64,000 nucleotides of DNA from Candidatus Tokpelaia hoelldoblerii (GCA_002005325.1 CP017315.1:236001-300000); one strand, 5' to 3'; shown: positions 1-8,721, counted from the stretch's first letter. Notes: generated from the letters alone by a model not told the origin. Program-made: numbers and translations.

Positions 1-82
1 AGGAATGATAACACCCGGATTTTTGAATGACCCATTGCCCGCCCGTTCACCGGACAAGACAAAAGGTGGGGAGAAAACGGGG

Positions 83-1327
83 ATGACAAAGCCGCGGCAC
101 GGGCCGCAACATGGCAAGGCGGATGATTTTCACAGCCTGGTGGAACAGGGAAGCAGGCCCGGATCCGGCAAGCCGCAAACGGATGAGGATATGTTGGCAA
201 CAGATTGTTTTTCTGCTGCTTTGCTGTTTCCGATGGTTGCTATTGCGGATGAAACGGCGGAACAGACAGGGGATGACGTTGTCATGGAAACCATGCCGGC
301 AACCGATGATGAGGCGGTAATGGAAAAAATGCCGTTTGCGCCGGTTGTTGACAAGGTGAAGGTTATCAGGCGGGCTGGCAGCGCTGTTTCTGCACCCGCG
401 GCGGATATGCCGTTTGCCGTGGCGCAAAATGATGGTGGCGATGAAGGAAGAACTGGAAAAAACGCGCAACTGGTTCAGGGAAAGGCGGGTTCTCTCCATG
501 ATGCTGAAAAAGCCGCGGACGGGCAGGGGGAAAAGGTGGCTGCAGGCACTATATCCCGCAAGGAGACAGAAACTGTGGCTGAAACTGTTGCTGCCAGGGC
601 CGGTGCGGCAGAAGACAATGTCCGCCGCCCTGTGCCGCAAGCGGCAGGCAGGCAGGGCGGTGGTCAGGATTTTGCTGCGCCGCGCCTGGATGCAGCGGAT
701 TTGCCTGCACCTGCGACAGCGGTTAATCCGGCGGAAAAGCCGGCACAGCTTGAAGTTGGCGACAAGATCATACTGAAAGCACCGGCTGCGGAAAACACCA
801 TGCTGGCGCGGATTGAAGCGGTGGAGGTTCTGTCAAGCCGCAGCCATGGCGATATGCGGCAGTTACATCTGCAACTGACACCGGAAAATCTTGGTACGGT
901 TGAGGCGCGGTTGCGGCTGCATGAGAGCGGGTTGAGTGTGGAGTTGCGCGCGGTGCGGACAGAGAGCGCACATTTTCTGGCCCGTGATCATGAAATGCTT
1001 GTCACTTTGCTGAAACGCTCCGGTTTTAAGGAGCAAAGCCATGTTTCAGTCACCATCAGCGACCAGAATCGCACAGTCAGTCACCATGTGGCGCCGATGG
1101 CGCAATTGACCGGTGAGCAATCCGCCGGTCAGGGCAGCGGCGGGCAGAATGGCCACAACGGGCAGGATGTGCGCGCCGGGACGCAAGGTTCAGGTCAGAA
1201 TGGACGGGGCGGCAACCGGCCCGAGGGTGAAGATACTGCTTCCCGGAAGCAGTATGACAGGCAGCAGCCGGATGAGGGAGACAGGGAAAGCCATGCGCGT
1301 CGTCCGGTCCGTGGCCTTGTGGTTTAG
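83..1327 (+). CDS. fliK: Flagellar hook-length control protein FliK (rhizobial MotD/FliK)
   Basis: FliK measures hook length and switches the flagellar export gate from hook to filament substrates. Most of the protein is low-complexity, rich in Ala, Gln, Gly and Glu. The recognisable part is the C-terminal FliK domain in the last 40 percent, with the typical stretch LQLTPENLGTVEARL followed by a helix-strand region. The tail is again Gly/Gln rich. I chose ATG 83 because GGGGAG lies about 8 bases upstream. An in-frame ATG at 5 is possible, and the true start could lie outside the window. The 3' end overlaps the next gene by 35 bases. Rhizobial proteins of this locus were first called MotD and later reassigned as FliK, which fits the neighbours. 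Confidence 0.8.
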   Translation: MTKPRHGPQHGKADDFHSLVEQGSRPGSGKPQTDEDMLATDCFSAALLFPMVAIADETAEQTGDDVVMETMPATDDEAVMEKMPFAPVVDKVKVIRRAGSAVSAPAADMPFAVAQNDGGDEGRTGKNAQLVQGKAGSLHDAEKAADGQGEKVAAGTISRKETETVAETVAARAGAAEDNVRRPVPQAAGRQGGGQDFAAPRLDAADLPAPATAVNPAEKPAQLEVGDKIILKAPAAENTMLARIEAVEVLSSRSHGDMRQLHLQLTPENLGTVEARLRLHESGLSVELRAVRTESAHFLARDHEMLVTLLKRSGFKEQSHVSVTISDQNRTVSHHVAPMAQLTGEQSAGQGSGGQNGHNGQDVRAGTQGSGQNGRGGNRPEGEDTASRKQYDRQQPDEGDRESHARRPVRGLVV

Positions 1328-1856
1328 CCTCGTCTTCCCGGTATCCGGTTTTGCGGGCAATCTGTGCGAGGCGGAAATGATTGCCGCCTCGCAGCGTCAT
1401 TCTGTGCCGCTTGGTATTTTATATGCGGTCGGCCTTACCGAAACCGGCCACAAGGAAAGCCTGCAGCCCTATGCGCTCAATATTGAGGGCAAGGCCTATT
1501 TTGCCCGCAGCGAGGCAGAGGCGGTACAGGTTTTCAACCGGGCCCGGCGTGACGGCGCCAGGCTGATTGATCTGGGCTGCATGCAGATCAATCATCATTA
1601 TCATGGCAAAGTGTTTTCTTCATTGCATGATATGCTGCGTCCCGCCAGCAATGTGGATTATGCCGCGCGTTTCCTGCGTGAGCTTTATCAGCGTGAGGGC
1701 AACTGGACGATGGCGGTGGCGCGTTATCACGCCGGCCCTGATAATGATCCGGCACAAAAGCGTTATGTGTGCCGGGTTGTGCGCAATATGGTCGCTTCCG
1801 GTTTTGGCCAATGGACAGCAAATTCGCGCACATTCTGCCAAAGTGAAACTGATTAG
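1293..1856 (+). CDS. Periplasmic lytic transglycosylase (SLT family) of the flagellar operon
   Basis: A 187-residue exported murein lytic transglycosylase, likely opening the peptidoglycan for rod and hook assembly. Residues 1-21 form a signal peptide (MRVVRSVALWFSLVFPVSGFA). The SLT fold follows, with probable catalytic Glu50 in VGLTETG, the GCMQIN motif and a VARYHAGP stretch near the C-terminus. The start at 1293 lies inside fliK and gives an intact signal peptide; longer in-frame starts would put 60 unrelated residues in front of it. The family is known to sit between fliK and the regulator gene in rhizobial flagellar loci. Confidence 0.85.
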   Translation: MRVVRSVALWFSLVFPVSGFAGNLCEAEMIAASQRHSVPLGILYAVGLTETGHKESLQPYALNIEGKAYFARSEAEAVQVFNRARRDGARLIDLGCMQINHHYHGKVFSSLHDMLRPASNVDYAARFLRELYQREGNWTMAVARYHAGPDNDPAQKRYVCRVVRNMVASGFGQWTANSRTFCQSETD

Positions 1857-2001
1857 AATGACAGCTTTATTGAGTTTATTATGATGGTGTTTTTCAGCCA
1901 GTTCAGGCTGTTGGAAAGCAACTTGTGCCAGTGCAGTGAAAGTTATAAAAATTTTGCTGCAGTGCAAATATAAATTTATAATAAAAGTTACTAAAAATGT
2001 G

Positions 2002-2028
2002 TTGCTTTTGATTATCTCTTTGTATAAT
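2002..2028 (+). promoter_or_regulatory. Probable promoter of ftcR
   Basis: The AT-rich 217-base gap before ftcR contains TTGCTT at 2002-2007 and a perfect TATAAT at 2023-2028, separated by 15 bases (short of the optimum). It would start a transcript about 40 bases before the chosen ftcR ATG and would let the regulator be expressed apart from fliK. Moderate support only. Confidence 0.4.
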
Positions 2029-2073
2029 GAAAATTATTATATAATTATATATAAGCACAGGCGGTTTATTGAA

Positions 2074-2793
2074 ATGATCATCTTTGTTGATGAACGGCGG
2101 TCAGTCATTGCAAAGTATGAAGCCTTGTTTGCCCGCGAAGGTGTTTCGATGGCGGGTTTGTGCCCGGATGATTTTGATGAATGGATTGAAACGGCCTCTG
2201 TCCCCGATCTGGCGGCTGTGGAAGCGGTCCTGCTGGGGGAATGCCAGAACCGTCTTGAACGGCCGAAAAAAATCCGCCGCCGCAGTGCCGTACCGCTTCT
2301 GGCGCTTTGTGACAATCATTCTCTTGAGCAGACTCTGGACCTGTTCCGCTCCGGTGTTGATGATGTGCTGAATCCCACGATACATGTGCGTGAAATTCTG
2401 GCGCGGATAGGGGCGATTTTCCGGCGCAGAAAAATCAGGCCCGGCAATTATGACGGGGTGCAGTTCGGGCCGATCCGCATTTTCAATGACGGGCGTGATC
2501 CGGAAGTGGCAGGCAAGGAAATGTCCCTGCCGCGCCGCGAGCGTCAGATACTGGAGTATTTTGTCAACAGCCGCAACCGGCGGGTGGATAAAACACAAAT
2601 ATTCAGTGCGATATACGGTCTTTTTAATGCTGAGGTGGAAGAGAATGTTATTGAAAGCCATATCAGTAAATTGCGCAAGAAACTCAAAAAGCGCCTTGGT
2701 TATGACGCTATCGATTCCAAACGCTTTCAGGGCTATCGGCTGGAAGTGCGCGGCGCAGAGGAAGAGCCGTTTTCCATTCGGCTGCATGGCTAG
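2074..2793 (+). CDS. ftcR: Flagellar transcriptional regulator FtcR (Rem-like atypical OmpR-type regulator)
   Basis: A 239-residue DNA-binding protein that would activate flagellar genes, matching FtcR of Brucella and Rem of Sinorhizobium in length and in its N-terminus (MIIFVDERRSV). Residues 1-120 are receiver-like but degenerate: the acidic pair D6-E7 is present, while the end of predicted strand 3 (VEAVLLGEC, about 49-57) has no phosphoacceptor Asp. The C-terminal winged helix (about 145-235) has the OmpR-type recognition segment VIESHISKLRKKL. ATG 2074 was chosen over a start at 1936, which would add 46 AT-rich-encoded residues absent from the family. It sits alone between two flagellar transcripts. 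Confidence 0.88.
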   Translation: MIIFVDERRSVIAKYEALFAREGVSMAGLCPDDFDEWIETASVPDLAAVEAVLLGECQNRLERPKKIRRRSAVPLLALCDNHSLEQTLDLFRSGVDDVLNPTIHVREILARIGAIFRRRKIRPGNYDGVQFGPIRIFNDGRDPEVAGKEMSLPRRERQILEYFVNSRNRRVDKTQIFSAIYGLFNAEVEENVIESHISKLRKKLKKRLGYDAIDSKRFQGYRLEVRGAEEEPFSIRLHG

Positions 2794-2916
2794 CTCGTTT
2801 TAAAAAGGAATTGTTTTTTCAATCTGTTTTCGCCGAAAGCCGCTTTGCAACAGTTTCGCGCAAGGCTGGGTGGCTAAACTTGAAATTGAGGTAATGAATA
2901 GCACAGGAGTAGCACA

Positions 2917-4206
2917 ATGGGTATCACCGGCATGATGCGGACAAGCGTTTCAGGAATGAACGCACAGGGTAACCGGCTTTCGGCAGTTGCAGACAATGTG
3001 GCAAATGCCAGCACAGCCGGTTACAAGCGCGCCAGTGTCCAGTTCTCTACGCTTGTTGTACCCACAGGGGCCAGCTCTTATGAGTCGGGCGGTGTCAACA
3101 GCCACATCGGTTACGAGATCAGCAAACAGGGCGTTTCCCGTAATACCGGTCTGCCGACCGATGTCATGATTAATGGCGGCGGTTTTTTCCGTGTGTCGGA
3201 CAATCCTTCTGGCTCGCCGGAATATCTGACCCGCGCCGGTTCTTTTACCAGCAATAATGAAGGTTACATTCAAAATGCCGCCGGTTATTATTTGCTGGAT
3301 AATAGCGGTAAACCCCTCAGGGTGGAACTGGTGGGTGTCGGTCTGGCTGCAGCCAAGCCGACACAGTCGGTTGATATGAGGGCCAATCTGCGTGCTGATG
3401 CGATGATCATCGACAAGGCGTTTAATCCGAAAGATGAAACAACCTTCAATCATAAAAAATCGGTGACGGTTTATGGCCGGCAGGGTGAAACCATCAATGT
3501 TGACTGGTACTATACAAAAACCGCGCAGAATACGTGGGAAATGCGTGCCTTTGTCGGTGATATGCCGATGGGAACGCAAGAGGACGCGCCGGCGGGCACT
3601 GTTGTTGAACTGAAATTTGATCAGGACGGCAACCTGGAAGAACCGGCTGCCAATCCGCTTTTTCAGATATCGGGAAAAAATGAGCCGTTTCCGGTTGAAA
3701 TAAAGCTTTATGGTGATGAATTCCTGCCGGATCCTGCTGACCCGGCGAACAGAATCCCAAAACCGAATATCAGCCAGATCGGCGCGCAGGATGTGTTCGC
3801 GCTGGATCAGAGTGGCGGCGTGCCGGTGGGTAAATTTGATGGCTTCACCTTCAGCCGGGATGGTGTTCTGGAAGTTTCCTATTCCAACGGGCTGACCAAT
3901 AAACAGGGTTTTGTCGGTCTTGCTTCGGTTATCGCCCCGGAACGGCTGACCGTTATCAACGGTACGGCGTTTCAGAGCAACAGCGAGTCAGGCCCTTATA
4001 TCACGCCGAGCATTGCCGGTGTTGAAGGCAGCGGCGCGGCGACGCTTTTCGGCTATCTGGAAACCGGCGTTCTGGAAGAATCAAACGCGGATATCGGTAA
4101 CGAGTTGACGGATATGATTGAAGCCCAGCGCAATTATACAGCCAACTCGAAGGTGTTCCAGACCGGTTCGGAAGTGATGGACGTTATTGTCAATCTGAAA
4201 CGATAA
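2917..4206 (+). CDS. flgE: Flagellar hook protein FlgE
   Basis: A 429-residue structural subunit of the flagellar hook. The N-terminal D0 rod-family motif is present (SVSGMNAQGNRLSAVADNVA followed by NASTAGYKR), as is the matching C-terminal helix with IEAQRNYTANSKVFQTGSEV. The middle is a beta-rich D1/D2 region (about 80-370). Length is normal for alphaproteobacterial FlgE. A GGAG ribosome site lies at about 2906. It is the first gene of flgE-flgK-flgL-flaF-flbT-flgD-fliQ and is exported by the flagellar type III apparatus without a cleaved signal. Confidence 0.95.
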   Translation: MGITGMMRTSVSGMNAQGNRLSAVADNVANASTAGYKRASVQFSTLVVPTGASSYESGGVNSHIGYEISKQGVSRNTGLPTDVMINGGGFFRVSDNPSGSPEYLTRAGSFTSNNEGYIQNAAGYYLLDNSGKPLRVELVGVGLAAAKPTQSVDMRANLRADAMIIDKAFNPKDETTFNHKKSVTVYGRQGETINVDWYYTKTAQNTWEMRAFVGDMPMGTQEDAPAGTVVELKFDQDGNLEEPAANPLFQISGKNEPFPVEIKLYGDEFLPDPADPANRIPKPNISQIGAQDVFALDQSGGVPVGKFDGFTFSRDGVLEVSYSNGLTNKQGFVGLASVIAPERLTVINGTAFQSNSESGPYITPSIAGVEGSGAATLFGYLETGVLEESNADIGNELTDMIEAQRNYTANSKVFQTGSEVMDVIVNLKR

Positions 4207-4229
4207 TATAGATATAAGGAGCGCAGATC

Positions 4230-5588
4230 ATGGCTCTTGGTTCTGCACTGGCAGTCGCGCGCAATTCGTTGAGGGTGACATCCGGCCAGATGAATGTGGT
4301 ATCACAGAATATTGCCGGTGCACGCGATCCGGATTATGTCCGCCGCACCAATCACACGCATGCGCGGCTTTACAGCGGTGTATATGCGACGGTGCGGCGC
4401 GAGAGCAACCCGCATCTTCTCGCCAGCCACCTGAACAAAACCAGCGAGGCTGTGGCTTCCAATGTTATTGCCTCCGGTATCACGCGACTGTCAGATATCT
4501 ATGCCACGGATGATTTTGTCCGCTCACCGGCACGGCTTTTGGCCGGGTTCCGTGATTCGCTGCAGACATGGTATAACCAGTTTGACCAGGCCGGCCCGGG
4601 AGACGAGGCCATTTCTAGAGCGAAAGAACTGGCTTCGAGTCTTAATGAGGGGTCACAGGCTATTGCGCGGCTGCGCCGTGAGGCTGATCAGGATATCAAG
4701 GCTTCCGTTGGCAGAATTAACGATTTGCTGCAACGCTTTCGCGAGGTTGACCGGATGGTGACCGGCGCGGCCGGCCGGGGGCGGGATATTGACGCCTATA
4801 CCTATATGGATGAGCGTGACGCGCTGGTGAAGCAGCTTTCGGAAGAAATCGGCATCAGCACCGTGACGCATAATGATGGCAGCATGACGATTTACGGCAT
4901 GGATGGCAGCACGCTTTATGACAAGGAACCGCGCCTGATCACCTTTTCGCCCGCAACTGTCTTGCCGGCCGGGGCAGAAGGCGCTGCTGTCTATATTGAC
5001 GGTGTGCCGCTGACGCACAGTTCGTTCCGCAACCAGAATGGCAGCGGAACACTGGGTGGTTTGCTGAAAGTGCGCGATGATATTGCGCCGCAATATCAAA
5101 AACAGCTGGACGAGATTGCTGCTGCGCTGCTTGACGGTTTTCCGGAAATTTTTGAGGACAGCACTCCGGGGAGCGGCAATATTGATCTTTCCGGCCGGCT
5201 TGCTGTCAGGGCTGAACTGGATGTTGAAAAAGGCGGCAGCGCTGCGGCGATCGGCACGCGCGACAAGGTGCTGGAGCTTGTCAACGCCTTTGGCAAATCC
5301 AGGGATTATGATGGCGCCGCCGGTATCAGCGGCAGCCTGACCCTGATACAATATGCCGATAACTCCCTTGCCTGGATTGAAAACCGCCGCAAGGATGCCA
5401 TCTCGGACGCGCAATACCGCGAAACCATGTATATGCGTTCTGCTGAAACATTATCCAATGAAACCGGCGTCAATACCGATGATGAGCTGGCATTGATGTT
5501 GCAGCTTGAGCAAAGCTATTCCGCCACAGCAAAAATCATCAGCGCCGTTGGCAAGATGATGGATGATCTGATGGCGGTGATACGGTAG
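4230..5588 (+). CDS. flgK: Flagellar hook-associated protein FlgK
   Basis: A 452-residue hook-filament junction protein (HAP1). The N-terminal helix contains NVVSQNIAGARDPDYVRR, the HAP1 version of the axial protein motif, and the C-terminal helix carries ETGVNTDDELALMLQLEQSY, the hallmark of FlgK. The centre (about 90-380) is variable, as usual. The start follows an AAGGAG site. It lies 23 bases after flgE and 4 bases before flgL, so the genes are clearly cotranscribed. Confidence 0.93.
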   Translation: MALGSALAVARNSLRVTSGQMNVVSQNIAGARDPDYVRRTNHTHARLYSGVYATVRRESNPHLLASHLNKTSEAVASNVIASGITRLSDIYATDDFVRSPARLLAGFRDSLQTWYNQFDQAGPGDEAISRAKELASSLNEGSQAIARLRREADQDIKASVGRINDLLQRFREVDRMVTGAAGRGRDIDAYTYMDERDALVKQLSEEIGISTVTHNDGSMTIYGMDGSTLYDKEPRLITFSPATVLPAGAEGAAVYIDGVPLTHSSFRNQNGSGTLGGLLKVRDDIAPQYQKQLDEIAAALLDGFPEIFEDSTPGSGNIDLSGRLAVRAELDVEKGGSAAAIGTRDKVLELVNAFGKSRDYDGAAGISGSLTLIQYADNSLAWIENRRKDAISDAQYRETMYMRSAETLSNETGVNTDDELALMLQLEQSYSATAKIISAVGKMMDDLMAVIR

Positions 5589-5592
5589 GTGT

Positions 5593-6678
5593 ATGATGAA
5601 GCTTAATTTTTTTTCCACACATGTGCTCAACAATTCCCGCCGTCCGCAAATGGAAAGGGCGCAGCGCGATATGATTGTGGCGAGCCATGAGGCTGCAACC
5701 GGCAGGCTTTACGATCCCGGTGTGGTGCTGGGCCATAAAACCGGCCGCTTTGTCTATAATGAAGGGCAGTTGAACAATATCAGCCGGTTGATGGATACCA
5801 ACAATCTGGTTGCCCAGCGTATGGTGGCCGGTCAGGAAGCCATCAACAGTCTTGTCGGCGGAAAAGGCGCGAATGACAAGGGCATTGAAGGTGTCCTGAC
5901 CCGCTTTAACACGGAACTGGTGGGTTATCCTTCTGTGAGTGATTCCGAAACCTTGCAGCGTTCTGCCCGCAGCGCTATCAAATCCTTTTATTCGGCGATG
6001 AATACCAGTTTCAGCGGTGAATATGTTTTCGGCGGGACCAACACACAGCAGGCGCCGATGAAACCTTATGAAGACGCGCAAAAGGTCATGCAGCAGGCTT
6101 TTGAGGATTTTTTCGGCTTTGCTTCTGATGATGCGCAGGCCAGGGATATCACGGCCGGACAGATGGCAGAGTTTATTGACGGGCCGTTTTCAGACCTCTT
6201 CAATGAGGACAATTGGAAAGAATATTTTTCCAACGCGGAAGACAGTGTGCCGCGCAACATTATTTCGCCGGCCGGTGAAATGGTTGATGCCGGGATTTCC
6301 GCCAATGAAAAGGGGTTCCGTGAAGCGCTGAAAAACCTGGCGCTGGTGGGGGAATTCGGCGCGCTTGGCCTGTCTGAGGACGCGCAGGACATGCTGATCA
6401 GCCGCACCCGCGCCGGTACGGATAACACCTCGACTGGCAGCGCGGTGACACAGATTATCAGTTCTGCCTCACGGCTGGGCGCGGCGGAAAGTCAGCTCAG
6501 CAAAGCTACGGACCGCATGAGCTTGCAGGAAAAAGTGCTTGCCGACACGCGCGTTGAACTGATCGGGGTTGACCAGGCAGAGGCTATACAACGGGTGATG
6601 GATACGATGAATATGCTGAATATGTCCTACCAGTTGACCATGCAACTGTCGCGAATGAGTCTTGTCAACTATCTTTAA
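5593..6678 (+). CDS. flgL: Flagellar hook-associated protein FlgL
   Basis: A 361-residue second hook-filament junction protein (HAP3), distantly related to flagellin. Both ends are helical and flagellin-like: the N-terminus has VLNNSRRPQMERAQRDM and the C-terminus ends IQRVMDTMNMLNMSYQLTMQ. A GEYVFGGTNT stretch typical of FlgL lies near residue 140. Two adjacent ATG codons (5593 and 5596) are possible; AGGT upstream suits the second slightly better. It ends 30 bases before flaF. Confidence 0.9.
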   Translation: MMKLNFFSTHVLNNSRRPQMERAQRDMIVASHEAATGRLYDPGVVLGHKTGRFVYNEGQLNNISRLMDTNNLVAQRMVAGQEAINSLVGGKGANDKGIEGVLTRFNTELVGYPSVSDSETLQRSARSAIKSFYSAMNTSFSGEYVFGGTNTQQAPMKPYEDAQKVMQQAFEDFFGFASDDAQARDITAGQMAEFIDGPFSDLFNEDNWKEYFSNAEDSVPRNIISPAGEMVDAGISANEKGFREALKNLALVGEFGALGLSEDAQDMLISRTRAGTDNTSTGSAVTQIISSASRLGAAESQLSKATDRMSLQEKVLADTRVELIGVDQAEAIQRVMDTMNMLNMSYQLTMQLSRMSLVNYL

Positions 6679-6685
6679 AGAGGGA

Positions 6686-6699
6686 CAGGCGCGAGCCTG
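6686..6699 (+). other. GNRA-capped hairpin between a Shine-Dalgarno and flaF
   Basis: CAGGC-GCGA-GCCTG forms a 5-bp stem with a GCGA tetraloop. It lies between a good Shine-Dalgarno (AGAGGGA, 6679-6685) and the flaF ATG at 6709, and nothing resembling a ribosome site lies between hairpin and ATG. If it folds, it would bring the distant site into range, or limit flaF translation. Structural inference only. Confidence 0.4.
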
Positions 6700-6708
6700 A
6701 AATGACTT

Positions 6709-7074
6709 ATGTATCAATCACGCTATGAAGATATTGTCGATGAAGGGTCCGAAAGCGGGCGTGAGCGTGAAATCGTTTTGTTTGACCGGTGCATTGGCTT
6801 GTTACAGGCAGCGCGTGGCGCGGCGGCGGATACGCCGGACGTGCGCGAAGCGGTGATTTTCACCCGCCAGTTCTGGGCGGCTTTGATTGAGGATCTGGGG
6901 CTGGCGAACAATGCCCTGCCGAAGGAGACCAAGGCGTCGCTCATCTCTGTCGGCCTGTTTGTCCTGAAGGAAATTGACAAGCTGGCCAGTGGCGGGACGA
7001 TGGATTTTGACGCTGTTATTGATGTGTCGCAGGCAATCCGCAATGGTTTGTCGGCGGGGCAGGCCGGATCATGA
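6709..7074 (+). CDS. flaF: Flagellar biosynthesis regulator FlaF
   Basis: A 121-residue all-helical protein of the alphaproteobacterial FlaF family, which is needed for flagellin production and secretion and works against FlbT in Caulobacter. Family features seen are the start MYQSRYEDI, the segment REAVIFTRQFWAALIEDL, and NALPKETKASLISVGLFV. It overlaps flbT by the ATGA at 7071-7074, the usual pairing. Expression may depend on the hairpin directly upstream. Confidence 0.9.
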   Translation: MYQSRYEDIVDEGSESGREREIVLFDRCIGLLQAARGAAADTPDVREAVIFTRQFWAALIEDLGLANNALPKETKASLISVGLFVLKEIDKLASGGTMDFDAVIDVSQAIRNGLSAGQAGS

Positions 7075-7538
7075 AGAAAAAATCTATCCGTCTGACATTG
7101 CGCCCGCATGAAAAACTGTTTTTGAATGGCGCGGTTATACAGGTTGAGCGCAGAAGTACAATCGAGCTGCTCAATGACGCGACCTTTTTGCTTGAGACCC
7201 ATGTTTTGCAGGCGGATGAAACTGACACGCCGTTGAAGCAGCTGTATTTTGCCGCCCAGATCATGCTGATTGATCCGGTCAATGCCGCGCAGGCGCGGGG
7301 ACTGGTTCTTGAAACGCTGGAAAATTTGCTGCGCAGGGTCAATGACAAAACGCTTCTGTCCGGTCTTTATGACTGTGTCGACATGATGAAAGATAACCGC
7401 ATTTTTGATATGTTGAAAATCATTCGCGGCCTTTATCCGCGTGAGGCGGAAATTTTAGGAAAACCGTTGCCGGTCAAAAAGCGCCCGGTGGAAAAGAATG
7501 AGGAAAAGTCTGGCCATGACGATAACATCCCAGCTTGA
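7071..7538 (+). CDS. flbT: Flagellin translational repressor FlbT
   Basis: A 155-residue protein of the FlbT family, known in Caulobacter to bind the 5' untranslated region of flagellin mRNA and cause its decay until the hook is complete. Visible family features are the N-terminus SIRLTLRPHEKLFLNGAVI, the segment LYFAAQIMLIDP in the middle, and YDCVDMMKDNRIFDMLKIIRG. The start codon overlaps flaF. Its end overlaps the beginning of flgD by 23 bases. Confidence 0.92.
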   Translation: MKKKSIRLTLRPHEKLFLNGAVIQVERRSTIELLNDATFLLETHVLQADETDTPLKQLYFAAQIMLIDPVNAAQARGLVLETLENLLRRVNDKTLLSGLYDCVDMMKDNRIFDMLKIIRGLYPREAEILGKPLPVKKRPVEKNEEKSGHDDNIPA

Positions 7539-8082
7539 CAACAATGCAGGCCTTTATGATATCCCCGCTGACAGCAGAAAAAAAGCGGCCAGCGATGCAG
7601 ACAAGAACAAGAATGATTTTGATCTGTTCATCAAGCTGATGGTGGCGCAGATGAAAAATCAGGATCCGACCAATCCGATGGATGCGACGGAGTATGTTTC
7701 GCAGCTGGCGACATTTTCCATGGTGCAGCAGACAACAAAAACCAACAGCATGCTTGAAGGCCTTGGCCGGATGCTTGACGAGATGCTGGTGATCAATTCC
7801 ACCGGGCAGGCGGCCAGCTATGTCGGCAAGTATTTGACGATAGAAACCGAAGACGGCAAGGCGATCGGCGGTTTTATTGAATCTGTTTCGCTGTTTGATG
7901 AAGGACTGGTGGCGACGCTTGATGACGGCACCAAGGTGCTGATCGGCCCGGGCGTGACCATTTCGGAAAAAGCGCCGGAAGCAGGCTCCGGCGGTTCAGG
8001 AAGTGACGGCGGCATTGGCGCTGGCGAGGGAGAGAATGGCGGCGGCGCGGGTAAACCGGATGAGCCGGCCATACAGGCATGA
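7516..8082 (+). CDS. flgD: Flagellar hook capping protein FlgD
   Basis: A 188-residue scaffold that caps the growing hook while FlgE polymerises. The conserved FlgD_N block is present at about 30-75: FDLFIKLMVAQMKNQDPTNP, then MDATEYVSQLATFS. As in other rhizobia, the Ig/Tudor part of enteric FlgD is reduced. The last 30 or so residues are a Gly/Ser/Glu-rich tail (GSGGSGSDGGIGAGEGENGG) that looks disordered. I chose ATG 7516 because GAGGAAAAG lies 7-8 bases upstream; ATG 7498 has no comparable site. It overlaps fliQ by ATGA. Confidence 0.88.
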   Translation: MTITSQLDNNAGLYDIPADSRKKAASDADKNKNDFDLFIKLMVAQMKNQDPTNPMDATEYVSQLATFSMVQQTTKTNSMLEGLGRMLDEMLVINSTGQAASYVGKYLTIETEDGKAIGGFIESVSLFDEGLVATLDDGTKVLIGPGVTISEKAPEAGSGGSGSDGGIGAGEGENGGGAGKPDEPAIQA

Positions 8083-8345
8083 ATGAAACTGACGCCATAG
8101 AACTGGTGACATCGGCCATCTGGACGGTGTTGATGGCGAGCGGGCCGGCGGTTTTCTCTGCCATGACAGTCGGTATCTGTATTGCGTTGTTTCAGGCTTT
8201 GACGCAAATTCAGGAAATGACGCTGACCTTCATTCCAAAAATTGTGGTGATTTTTGTTGTGCTGGCTTTCTCCGCGCCTTTTGTCGGCGGCCAGATTTAT
8301 ACTTTTACCCAATATGTTTACGGGCGGATTGAAAGCGGCTTTTAA
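8079..8345 (+). CDS. fliQ: Flagellar export gate protein FliQ
   Basis: An 88-residue inner-membrane component of the type III export gate (FliPQR). Two transmembrane helices are evident (about 13-38 and 50-75), flanking ALFQALTQIQEMTLTFIPKI, the signature of FliQ/SctS. It overlaps flgD by ATGA. In related genomes flhA and fliR usually follow. Here the operon ends and converges on ybaB 39 bases later, with no clear terminator between. Confidence 0.93.
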   Translation: MNETDAIELVTSAIWTVLMASGPAVFSAMTVGICIALFQALTQIQEMTLTFIPKIVVIFVVLAFSAPFVGGQIYTFTQYVYGRIESGF

Positions 8346-8384
8346 TGTCTGCCGCTTATCGAAACAGCTCTATGGCATATTGCC

Positions 8385-8708
8385 TTAAAACGGCAATTTG
8401 AAACCGGGTGGAATCGGCAGGCCCGCGGTCATTTCCTGGGTTTTTTCAGCAATGGCGGTTTCAATTTTTGCCTTTGCCTCATTATGGGCGGCCATAATCA
8501 GGTCTTCAATAATTTCCGCTTCTTCCGGTTTGACAAGCGAAGGGTCGATTGTGATTGCCTTGATCTGTCCCTGGCCATTGAGCGTTACGCTCACCAGCCC
8601 GCCGCCTGACTGAGCGGTGACTTCCATATCGGCAATCTCTTCCTGCATTTTCTGCATTCTGGCCTGCATTTCTTTGGCCTTTTTCATCATGCCCATCATA
8701 TCGCGCAT
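8385..8708 (-). CDS. ybaB: YbaB/EbfC family nucleoid-associated protein
   Basis: A 107-residue DNA-binding protein forming tweezer-like dimers. Family features are an N-terminal coiled helix (MMGMMKKAKEMQARMQKMQE), the SGGGLVSVTLNGQGQIKAI beta section, and the Pro-rich end GLPIPPGFKLPF. It follows dnaX by 13 bases on the same strand, a pairing conserved in most bacteria. recR, the usual next gene, is absent here; fliQ converges instead. Confidence 0.93.
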   Translation of the reverse strand: MRDMMGMMKKAKEMQARMQKMQEEIADMEVTAQSGGGLVSVTLNGQGQIKAITIDPSLVKPEEAEIIEDLIMAAHNEAKAKIETAIAEKTQEMTAGLPIPPGFKLPF

Positions 8709-8721
8709 TCTGTTCGCTCCT

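Noticed and set aside
5604..5614. T8 run near the flgL start as a second slippage site
   Set aside because: It lies within the first codons, where slippage would only abort translation; no product logic as in dnaX.
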